NCBI RefSeq assembly: GCF_014529625.1
Contig: NZ_CP076039.1
Location: 2,170,001-2,234,000 of the forward strand
Length of the DNA stretch: 64,000 nucleotides
From: Candidatus Pelagisphaera phototrophica
Lineage (GTDB): Bacteria; Verrucomicrobiota; Verrucomicrobiia; Opitutales; Opitutaceae
Direction: 5' to 3'
The translations under genes and the position numbers were made by a program. Below are positions 57,152-64,000 of this stretch, piece by piece (the first letter of the stretch is position 1; each line of letters opens with the position of its first letter). The notes beneath the pieces were generated by a model that had not been told where the DNA came from, made no database searches, and worked only from the letters and a program-made list of their open reading frames with translations.

Positions 57152-57925
57152 CTAAAATACACTGCCATTGTAATCGGTTGCTCGGGACTTGAGACTTCCC
57201 CAAAACCACATGAGCAGGAATCCGATTATAGCGCCACCAATATGGGCAAAGTGGGCAATGCCCCCTCCTTCGGCTACGAAGATTGAGTATCCTGTAATTC
57301 CTGAGAACAAATCAAACAAGAGCAGACCGGATATGAAATATTTCGCGGCGACAGGGATAGGTAGAAAAATCAGCATGAGTTTGGCGTTTGGATACAGAAT
57401 TCCAAATGCCACTAGTATTCCATATATGGCTCCCGACGCTCCGACGACGGGAGCATTGTAGATATTCCGAAGTTCCAAGAGTTCTTCCGCCGGCATAGCA
57501 GCTAGCATCTTAAAAGACGGTCTTGAGTAATTGAAGTACGCCTTGATATCAGTTGCGGGGACGCTGGCGTCGACGAGCTGATTGTAGGGTCCAATAAACT
57601 GCGTGTAGTTGACTGCAGTATAGATGGCACCTGCTCCGATACCCACAACCAAGTAAAAGGTCAGAAATTTTTTCAGCCCCCATCTCACCTCGAGTATGGA
57701 TCCGAAAGAGAAAAGGGCAAACATGTTGAAAAAAAGGTGGGCGGGACCTCCATGCATGAACATGCTGCTAATGAACTGCCAGATTTGGAAGAAGTCGTTC
57801 TTGGGAAAAAACAGTGCGAACCAGGCAAGCATCTTCATATCAAGGCCCTGAATGAATTGGGGTATGAAGAAGATGATCACGTTGATCGCGATGATTATTA
57901 TGGTCCCAGAGGGGCGACGTTTCAT
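57152..57925 (-). CDS. rhomboid family intramembrane serine protease
   Basis: 257 residues from ATG 57925. The catalytic dyad is visible: Ser164 in VVGASGAIYGILVAFG and His228 in IAHFAHIGGAIIGFLLM. HGGPAHLFFNMFALFSFGSI supplies the oxyanion-region H-x-x-x-N. Six TM helices are expected. A ~50-residue insert between TM4-like LVVGIGAGAIYTAVNY and the Ser loop (PYNQLVDASVPATDIKAYFN) is longer than in GlpG. Rhomboids cleave within the membrane. It is divergent from the following sulfatase gene. Confidence 0.93.
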   Translation of the reverse strand: MKRRPSGTIIIIAINVIIFFIPQFIQGLDMKMLAWFALFFPKNDFFQIWQFISSMFMHGGPAHLFFNMFALFSFGSILEVRWGLKKFLTFYLVVGIGAGAIYTAVNYTQFIGPYNQLVDASVPATDIKAYFNYSRPSFKMLAAMPAEELLELRNIYNAPVVGASGAIYGILVAFGILYPNAKLMLIFLPIPVAAKYFISGLLLFDLFSGITGYSIFVAEGGGIAHFAHIGGAIIGFLLMWFWGSLKSRATDYNGSVF

Positions 57926-58046
57926 GATGAGTATCTTTCAACGATTATACTGATGTTCAACCAATTAACCAGAATTTCTGATTGTCCTCATCGGCCCTCG
58001 ACGATTGCCTCTCGTTTCAAATGATTCACCCTGTCTAAGGCATCCC

Positions 58047-59420
58047 ATGAGTGACCACCCCAATATCATTCTAATCAACTGCGACGACCTCGGCTATGGA
58101 GATCTCGGATGTTATGGTTCAGCGAGGAACCACACGCCTCACATCGATCGACTAGCGGCGGAAGGAAAGCGATTTACCGATTTCTACATGGCCTCGCCGG
58201 TTTGTTCGCCATCGCGGGCTGCCATGATGACCGGATGCTACCCGCCCCGGATAGGGTTTGGGAGTTTTCATGGTGAGGTCGTCCTCTTTCCCGGGGATAA
58301 TATTGGATTGAGCGACCGGGAAGCTACGGTTGCTTCCCAACTGAAAAAGGCGGGATACGTGACAAAGATCATTGGCAAGTGGCATTGCGGAGACCAGCCT
58401 GAGTTTCTGCCAACGCGACATGGTTTTGACGCGTATTTCGGAATCCCCTATAGCAACGACATGGGGCGACAGTCGGATCGGCCAAACCGTCCTCCACTAC
58501 CGTTACTCCGTAACGAAACGGTGATTCAAGCGCAGCCAGACCAGAGAGGTATCACGGAACGATACACGGACGAAGCGCTTCAATTTCTCGAAAAGAACCA
58601 AAGCCGGCCCTTCTTCCTTTACCTGGCCCACATGTACGTGCACGTGCCGCTCTTCGTGCCCAAGCAATTTTTAGAGTCGTCACGCAACGGAGCCTATGGT
58701 GGGGCCGTCGAATGTATCGACTGGAGCCTAGGGGTCCTCATGGATCGACTTAAAGCACTGGGGATCGACGAAAACACTCTAGTTATCTTCACCAGCGACA
58801 ATGGCTCGAGAGCGCAGGGGGAAGGGGGCAGCAATGACCCTTGCCGTGGAACAAAGCAGGAAACATGGGAAGGCGGCCAAAGAGTACCCTGTATTATGCG
58901 GTGGCCGGAAAAAATCAGCCCTGGCACTCAATCCGACGCCGTTGTCTCTGCCATGGATTTTTTCCCAACGCTATCGAGAATAACGAACGTGTCTCTTCCG
59001 GCGGATCGAATTATCGATGGATTCGATATCGGAGAATTGATGACGGGCGAAAACGCAGAGGCTCCCAACGACACCTTTTTTTACTACAAGCAGAACGCGC
59101 TGGAAGCAGTTCGAGTGGGGGACTGGAAACTCCATTTCCAGAAAGCTGGAGTAGGGATGAAAGCGCTCTACAATCTTCGCGAAGACATAGGTGAATCGCA
59201 TAACCGGTACGAGGAACATCCGGAAATCGTTTCAATGCTGGAAGCGAAAGCCGAGCGGATGCGCGAGGATATCGGTGATGAGGCCACGGGGACAACGGGC
59301 CGCAACAACCGATCCATTGGGCGTGTCAAAAACGCGAAGCCGCTCACAGAGTATCGGGAAGGTCATCCCTACATGATCGCGATGTACGACCTCCCGGATA
59401 TGCCGACGATGAGTGGTTAA
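58047..59420 (+). CDS. sulfatase (S1 family), no signal peptide visible
   Basis: 457 residues from ATG 58047; the frame extends to 58005 but without a leader. NIILINCDDLGYGDLGCYGS supplies calcium ligands and C53-S-P-S-R57 is the canonical C-x-P-S-R formylglycine motif. GKWHCGDQPEFLPTRHGFD and LVIFTSDNGSRAQGEGGSND complete the active-site blocks. The protein resembles arylsulfatase A/GALNS-type enzymes. Lack of a leader suggests cytosolic action on an imported sulfated sugar. The MFS transporter and oxidoreductase genes that follow fit such a pathway. Confidence 0.93.
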   Translation: MSDHPNIILINCDDLGYGDLGCYGSARNHTPHIDRLAAEGKRFTDFYMASPVCSPSRAAMMTGCYPPRIGFGSFHGEVVLFPGDNIGLSDREATVASQLKKAGYVTKIIGKWHCGDQPEFLPTRHGFDAYFGIPYSNDMGRQSDRPNRPPLPLLRNETVIQAQPDQRGITERYTDEALQFLEKNQSRPFFLYLAHMYVHVPLFVPKQFLESSRNGAYGGAVECIDWSLGVLMDRLKALGIDENTLVIFTSDNGSRAQGEGGSNDPCRGTKQETWEGGQRVPCIMRWPEKISPGTQSDAVVSAMDFFPTLSRITNVSLPADRIIDGFDIGELMTGENAEAPNDTFFYYKQNALEAVRVGDWKLHFQKAGVGMKALYNLREDIGESHNRYEEHPEIVSMLEAKAERMREDIGDEATGTTGRNNRSIGRVKNAKPLTEYREGHPYMIAMYDLPDMPTMSG

Positions 59421-59626
59421 TCCGCTTTCGAGCTTATGCTTTCATTCATGAGAAACGTCCTATCCCCTTTCGGTAGATCGCCCTGAAGTTACAAAGCTGC
59501 ATTCCGAAGTGTTGTTAAAAGACTATATTGTAACTTTAATGTGTATACATTAGATCCTATTGTTTTTATTTCCTCCGATTACCCAACGTCCTTTCCGCAA
59601 GCCCACGCTAAAAACGCATTCGCTCT

Positions 59627-60859
59627 ATGAATTCCCAATCATCTAAACAGGCCCGCTTCTCCTTGATGATGCTGATGCAATACTTCACCCGGGGAGCCTG
59701 GTTTGTCACCCTAGGAACTTACTTAGGCAAGACGCTGGAGCAGTCGGGCACGTTCATCGGATTTTCGTTCAGCCTCTTTGGAATCGGGGCGATTATTTCG
59801 CCCTTTTTCGTTGGGATGATTGCTGATCGTTTTTTTCCGACTCAGAAAGTGCTGGGCGTATTGAACATTGGAGCAGGTGCCTTAATGCTTCTCCTGTCAC
59901 AGGTGACTGATCCGACAACCTTCATCTGGACGCTTTTCGTCTACTGTATCGTCTACACCCCTACGGAGGCCCTGAGCAATTCAGTCGTATTTCACCACCT
60001 GCCACGCAGGTTCTTCGCTTATGTGCGCCTATTCGGGACCATCGGATGGGTATTCGCTGGCCTCGCGGTTAATATGATACTGGGCCGCTTTGTGGATAAC
60101 GTCGAAGCGACTGCCGTACCTTTAGTCATGTCAGCAGTCGCATCGGTCGTCTTAGGACTCTATAACTTTACCCTCCCGTCGACACCTGTTAAAAACGAGG
60201 GAGAGAAAATCGGAATTAAAGAGGTGCTCGGGCTTGAAGCATTGAGTTTGCTTAAAGAGCGAAGCTTCACTGTTTTTCTGGGAGCGAGTTTGCTAATTGG
60301 GATCCCCATTCAGATGTACTTCGCGTTTTTCAATATGTTTCTGAACGACATTGGCGTCGAGAATGTGGCCAGCAAGATGTCTTTAGGACAGGTATCCGAA
60401 GCGGCCTTCATGGTATTTGTTCCGCTGTTGATCGGAAAACTCGGTTTGAAATGGATGATGACTCTCGGACTAGCTTTTTGGTCGGTGAGGTATTTTATGT
60501 TCGCTGGAATTAGCGTAAATGCGGAATTTCTTATTATATTCTCTATTCTGATACATGGGGCGTGCTATGATTTCTTCAATGTAACGGGATCCATCTATGT
60601 CGATTTAAAAGCAGGAGAGCGATACAGATCTGCGGCTCAGGGATTGTTCATGCTAGTATTCTTGGGGCTAGGAAAGTTCTTTGGCTCTAATTTGGCAGGA
60701 CTCATTTCGGAGTGGCACCCGAGTGTATCTGGAGAGCAATTATACGATTGGAGTGGTATTTTCAATACGACGGGTATAATCACCGCCGTCGTTACGGTTA
60801 TGTTTGTCTTGAGTTTTCATGACAGGCAGAAATACGATTTGGACAAGGTTAATGGGTAA
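59627..60859 (+). CDS. MFS transporter, NupG/nucleoside:H+ symporter-like
   Basis: 410 residues from ATG 59627. RFSLMMLMQYFTRGAWFVTL and GTYLGKTLEQSGTFIGFSFS form TM1 and the loop typical of NupG-like carriers, and SPFFVGMIADRFFPTQKVLG is the MFS loop 2-3 motif (G-x-x-x-D-R). About twelve TM helices are present, with a central cytosolic loop near residues 187-210. In Verrucomicrobiota this type is commonly found among sugar catabolic genes rather than nucleoside genes, so the substrate may be a desulfated sugar. It lies between sulfatase and oxidoreductase genes. Confidence 0.88.
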   Translation: MNSQSSKQARFSLMMLMQYFTRGAWFVTLGTYLGKTLEQSGTFIGFSFSLFGIGAIISPFFVGMIADRFFPTQKVLGVLNIGAGALMLLLSQVTDPTTFIWTLFVYCIVYTPTEALSNSVVFHHLPRRFFAYVRLFGTIGWVFAGLAVNMILGRFVDNVEATAVPLVMSAVASVVLGLYNFTLPSTPVKNEGEKIGIKEVLGLEALSLLKERSFTVFLGASLLIGIPIQMYFAFFNMFLNDIGVENVASKMSLGQVSEAAFMVFVPLLIGKLGLKWMMTLGLAFWSVRYFMFAGISVNAEFLIIFSILIHGACYDFFNVTGSIYVDLKAGERYRSAAQGLFMLVFLGLGKFFGSNLAGLISEWHPSVSGEQLYDWSGIFNTTGIITAVVTVMFVLSFHDRQKYDLDKVNG

Positions 60860-60877
60860 CCCATCCAATGAACTAAT

Positions 60878-62104
60878 ATGAGTCACAGAGAATCTAAAAA
60901 CGTAGGCATTATTGGATGTGGCGATCGTGGACTACATCATATCGGATTCAACATGGTCGATAGCTCGAATGAAACAGGATTTCGAATCGTATCGGTTGCT
61001 AACCGTTCGTTTGAAAGTTCTGATCACGCCGCAGGTGAACTTGAAAAGCGCTATGCTGATCTGGGAATCGATCAAGCGATTCAGCGGTGTGAATCATATC
61101 AGGACATAGTCAATGATCCTAAAATCGATCTGATCATAATTACCTCCCATACGGACGCGCATGCGGAGCACGCGGTGGCCGCTTTAGAATCTGGAAAGAA
61201 AGTGTACCTAGACAAGCCTATTGCGGTAACCCTTGAAGACGGGCACATTATAGCGGGAGCGGAAAAGCGAACGGGTAATCGCTTGCTTATGGGATTCACC
61301 CGACGCTACGAGGATTCTTGGTTGAAAATGAAGGAGTTACTGAACGGCGGAGCAGTAGGTTCGCTACAAATGGTTCTGCTACGTTCGATTATTCCCTACA
61401 GTCGCTATTTACAAGGCTGGCACCGGAAGCGCGTGTGGTCAGGCGGACCCTTGAACGATAAATGCAGCCATCACTTCGACGTATTCCGCTGGATGGCCAA
61501 TTCGGACTGTTTAGCCATGAGCGCCTTCGGCGGGCGTTCGGGTGTGTTCAAGCCAGATCCCACGGCTCCCGCTCGCTGCTCGGAATGCGATAGGGATTGC
61601 GCGTATCGGCGAACGGAAGCGCTGGAAGAATCCAAAGAAACGGTTAGTAACAAGTTTACCAGTACGGATTCCAATGACGAACGAGCCGTCCAGGATGCCT
61701 GTGTTTTCAGTCTAGATAGCGATGTCGAAGATTTCGGGAGCGTAAACCTACAGATGAGCGGAGGCGTGGTCGGAAACTTGTTTTTCACGATATTCGGGCC
61801 ACTCGCTCCTGATGGCGAAACACTTGAGCTCGTCGGGGATTCGGGCCGTTTGGTGCTATCGCGATCGGATGGAATGATTCGTACCTACACGGATCACGGC
61901 AGGGAAACAGATACCTTTTTCGCGGGTGGAAAGAATTTCGATTCGTCGCATTACGGATCGGATAAGAATCTTGTTCAGCATATGAAGGAATTCTGCGATG
62001 AATCTGAGCCGGTGTGCGACGCAAGCGATGGATTGCGATCTTTGGAAATGGTCTGTGGCGCTAGGGATTCGTTCGATTTCAAAGGAGAATTGAGAGTTTT
62101 ATGA
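60878..62104 (+). CDS. Gfo/Idh/MocA family oxidoreductase
   Basis: 408 residues from ATG 60878, 18 bp after the transporter gene. VGIIGCGDRGLHHIGFNMVD is the Rossmann loop, KKVYLDKPIAVTLEDGH the catalytic D/E-K-P, and GPLNDKCSHHFDVFRWMANS the substrate-domain His pair. An insertion rich in Cys, ARCSECDRDCAYRRTEAL (around residues 230-247), could bind a metal and is seen in one subgroup of the family. There is no leader, so it acts in the cytosol. Likely role: oxidation or epimerisation of the sugar freed by the sulfatase upstream. Confidence 0.9.
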   Translation: MSHRESKNVGIIGCGDRGLHHIGFNMVDSSNETGFRIVSVANRSFESSDHAAGELEKRYADLGIDQAIQRCESYQDIVNDPKIDLIIITSHTDAHAEHAVAALESGKKVYLDKPIAVTLEDGHIIAGAEKRTGNRLLMGFTRRYEDSWLKMKELLNGGAVGSLQMVLLRSIIPYSRYLQGWHRKRVWSGGPLNDKCSHHFDVFRWMANSDCLAMSAFGGRSGVFKPDPTAPARCSECDRDCAYRRTEALEESKETVSNKFTSTDSNDERAVQDACVFSLDSDVEDFGSVNLQMSGGVVGNLFFTIFGPLAPDGETLELVGDSGRLVLSRSDGMIRTYTDHGRETDTFFAGGKNFDSSHYGSDKNLVQHMKEFCDESEPVCDASDGLRSLEMVCGARDSFDFKGELRVL

Positions 62105-62395
62105 AAGCCGCAGAATGGCCTATAACGGGTCGATCTGAAGGCCTGCGGGATAGATGGGACAGTTGATGGTCTTATACGACCTTTTAGAGCAGGCACTGCG
62201 TGATCTGGCGATTGATCCTAATAAGATAGTACCAAATATACAAATACTATAAAATGGTCGCATTCCTTCATCTGACATCGGTCGATCTAGGGATTTGCAG
62301 GATCCCCCTGAGATTGGAAAATAATGGGCTGAAAATGCCCTGAATAACTCTCGCTCAACCGAAATATTTGACTACCTGATTTGAGGAGATAGCTT

Positions 62396-62515
62396 ATGAA
62401 AGTGAAATCCCTCCTAACACTTGTGGTCGCTACAATTCTCTGGATTCCAACAGAAACTCAAGGCGAACCACGATTTGTGGCCCAAACGATCCATTCTGAT
62501 ATGCAGATTGGATCT
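62396..62515 (+). pseudogene. N-terminal remnant of an FG-GAP/VCBS-like secreted protein
   Basis: ATG 62396 has a good ribosome-binding site (GAGGAG, 7-base spacing) and encodes a clean signal peptide (LLTLVVATILWIPTETQG). The mature start EPRFVAQTIHSDMQIG recalls secreted FG-GAP repeat proteins of this phylum, where it is followed by YGLAIADVDGDG. Here similarity stops at about 62510, and the frame then runs into the antisense of the neighbouring sulfatase gene. The gene seems to have been cut by the event that placed the sulfatase there. Confidence 0.45.
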
Positions 62516-63875
62516 ACTGCTCAATCTCTTGAGGGAGCACGGTTCTTTGCGATTGGGGCATCGTCAATTCGTGGTCGGTGATCGTCGGACGCGATTCTCC
62601 CGCTATTTCCATGGCATCTAGTATCTTTTCCTTCAGACGTGCTGCGACCTTGCGGTGGGAACCGTAGCCGATGAGATTTTGCAACTCGTAAGGGTCGGAG
62701 TGTAAATCATACAGGTAGTTCTCAACATAGAGATCTGCACAAGATTCCGTTTCCCCGTCATTTTGGTTAGATACGACGCCATATTTCCATCGGCCCGTAC
62801 GGATGGCCCGACCAACCTGGCTTTCGCTAATCTGAATGAATGCCTCTTGTTTCCAGTCGTTTGCCTCGCCTCGCAGTATCGGCATCAGTGATCTACCCGG
62901 CATTTCCTCTGGAGGTTCAATTCCACTGGATTCTAGAAGGGTTGGGACTAGATCTACCAGACTCATGACTTCCGTTCGCCTTCCGCCTCCCTTGAATCCG
63001 GGTCCTGAAAATGCGGTGGGAACTCTTACGGACGCCTCGTGGCCCGATCGCTTGTATTCAGAGTTTCGAGTCTTGAAGTGGCATCCATGGTCCGCAGTGT
63101 AGAGAATGATGGTCTCATCATCAATATTGAGACTTTTGAGCGAATCCAAGATCCGGCCAAGAGCTTCGTCCAGACGCTTTATCATACCAAGGTAGCCGCC
63201 TAGATGTTGGCCTGAACTGCCTCCTAGCTGTTGCAAATCTGGCGGTATCCATTTGCCCGTGTATCTCTCCCGATACCCGTCAGGAGGTGGATAGTCATCA
63301 ACGTGGTTCTGGTGGTGTGGCTCTAAATAGGAAGTGAAGAGAAAGAACGGTTTATCCTCTTTGTTTGCATTGTCGACGTAACGAATTACGGCATCTGTCA
63401 TAGCGTCCACTCGGTATCCAGGCAAATGGACCTTCTCGTTGTCATTGTTCCAGAGATTGCAGTCGTAGGCATCCGAGCAAAATTCCAGCAAGTTAGCCGC
63501 CAGCCAATAGTCATATCCACCACGTTCCTCGACTGGAACGATGTCATCGCGGGTGCCCAAGTGCCACTTTCCGATGTATCCCGTATTGTATCCAGCTTTC
63601 TTGTAGAGCTGCGCGATTGTTGTGAGATTTTTGTCGAGGGGTATTCCGTTGCGCCAAGATCCTGTTTGGGTGGCATAAAGACCTGTTTGCAAGCAAGACC
63701 GAGCGGGTCCGCACACCGGTTGGCAAGTTATTGACGCATCGATATGGGTACCTTGATTGGCAAGTCGATCAAAATTTGGCGTTAAATCCAATGGATTACC
63801 ATGAGTCCCGCAGGTGTCCCAGCGTTGTTGATCTGTAAAGAATACGATGACGTTTGGTTGTTTACTGGTGCTCAT
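62514..63875 (-). CDS. sulfatase (S1 family), choline-sulfatase-like
   Basis: 453 residues from ATG 63875; a longer frame starts at 63905. NVIVFFTDQQRWDTCGTHGN and TPNFDRLANQGTHIDASITC are typical of the choline sulfatase/heparan-sulfatase side of S1, and C55-G-P-A-R59 is the formylglycine motif (C-x-P-A-R variant). GYIGKWHLGTRDDIVPVEER and TIILYTADHGCHFKTRNSEY are conserved active-site blocks. No signal peptide. It is convergent with the cluster sulfatase-MFS-oxidoreductase and may treat a second sulfate ester of the same glycan. Confidence 0.92.
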   Translation of the reverse strand: MSTSKQPNVIVFFTDQQRWDTCGTHGNPLDLTPNFDRLANQGTHIDASITCQPVCGPARSCLQTGLYATQTGSWRNGIPLDKNLTTIAQLYKKAGYNTGYIGKWHLGTRDDIVPVEERGGYDYWLAANLLEFCSDAYDCNLWNNDNEKVHLPGYRVDAMTDAVIRYVDNANKEDKPFFLFTSYLEPHHQNHVDDYPPPDGYRERYTGKWIPPDLQQLGGSSGQHLGGYLGMIKRLDEALGRILDSLKSLNIDDETIILYTADHGCHFKTRNSEYKRSGHEASVRVPTAFSGPGFKGGGRRTEVMSLVDLVPTLLESSGIEPPEEMPGRSLMPILRGEANDWKQEAFIQISESQVGRAIRTGRWKYGVVSNQNDGETESCADLYVENYLYDLHSDPYELQNLIGYGSHRKVAARLKEKILDAMEIAGESRPTITDHELTMPQSQRTVLPQEIEQ

Positions 63876-64000
63876 TAAGCAAGTGGCGGGGGTGTGGACA
63901 GTCATCTTCTCAAGATTATTGAATTGAGTGAGTCAATAGCGGATAAGCCCGGCTAATTTGATCAAGATAGACGAAGCGGGGTACTAACTACTTGTGGGCA

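Overview
The window looks like a chromosomal stretch from a marine-type Verrucomicrobiota, most likely class Opitutia/Opitutae. This is inferred from gene content rather than a marker gene: three S1 sulfatases, several Gfo/Idh/MocA oxidoreductases (one with a twin-arginine leader), secreted beta-propeller lactonase-like proteins, two proteins ending in a VPDTG + membrane helix + basic tail sorting signal, and Gram-negative envelope genes (lpxB, a LolC/E-LolD pair, ExbB/ExbD). No rRNA, tRNA or CRISPR array was seen.

Layout. 0-10 kb: accessory catabolic genes (lactonase-like protein, sulfatase, aldolase, AgcS symporter, Gfo/Idh) mixed with decayed genes (a Gfo/Idh tail, an FGE/SUMF1-like pseudogene with three nonsense codons and a frameshift, a 3-hydroxyisobutyrate-dehydrogenase-like gene with one in-frame stop). 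10-21 kb: a small RNase III-domain protein, a possible divergent sigma factor with an unknown partner, then one dense + strand run of acylphosphatase, ABC ATPase, ABC permease, TPR protein, APS kinase, coiled-coil membrane protein and HAD hydrolase, followed by a dicarboxylate symporter and uvrB. 21-26 kb: a minus-strand ExbB/ExbD operon (DUF3450-like, long ExbB, two ExbD, TPR) with no TonB. 26.8-34 kb: lipA, lysS, lolC/E, lolD, a GnnA-like oxidoreductase with lpxB, and a TlpA-like thioredoxin. 34-41.6 kb: a complete MoxR-DUF58-BatA-BatB-BatC-BatD aerotolerance-type operon on the minus strand.

41.7-47.7 kb is the unusual part. It is a roughly 6-kb AT-richer segment bracketed by a 27-bp direct repeat (26/27 identical). 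It holds a 17-bp tandem array, two similar terminator-like hairpins with no gene in front of them, an unrecognised small ORF, a lipoprotein, a near-leaderless helix-turn-helix gene, two VPDTG-sorted proteins and a degraded lambda-type packaging module in the order terminase large subunit C-terminus, QueC-like PP-loop enzyme, gpW/DUF6148-like protein, portal N-terminus. That module is itself flanked by two diverged copies of the 3' end of a VPDTG gene. A single SnoaL-like gene follows, between two exact 24-bp repeats. It is best read as a relic or non-autonomous island that carries a phage-type 7-deazaguanine enzyme.

47.8-57.9 kb: dxs, xseB, a CAAX-type M48 protease, a secreted endonuclease/exonuclease/phosphatase-fold protein, a second lactonase-like protein, a lone receiver domain, a DUF2167 membrane protein and a rhomboid protease. 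58-64 kb: a sulfated-glycan style catabolic cluster (sulfatase, NupG-like MFS transporter, Gfo/Idh oxidoreductase, convergent sulfatase) that also contains the truncated start of an FG-GAP-like protein gene.
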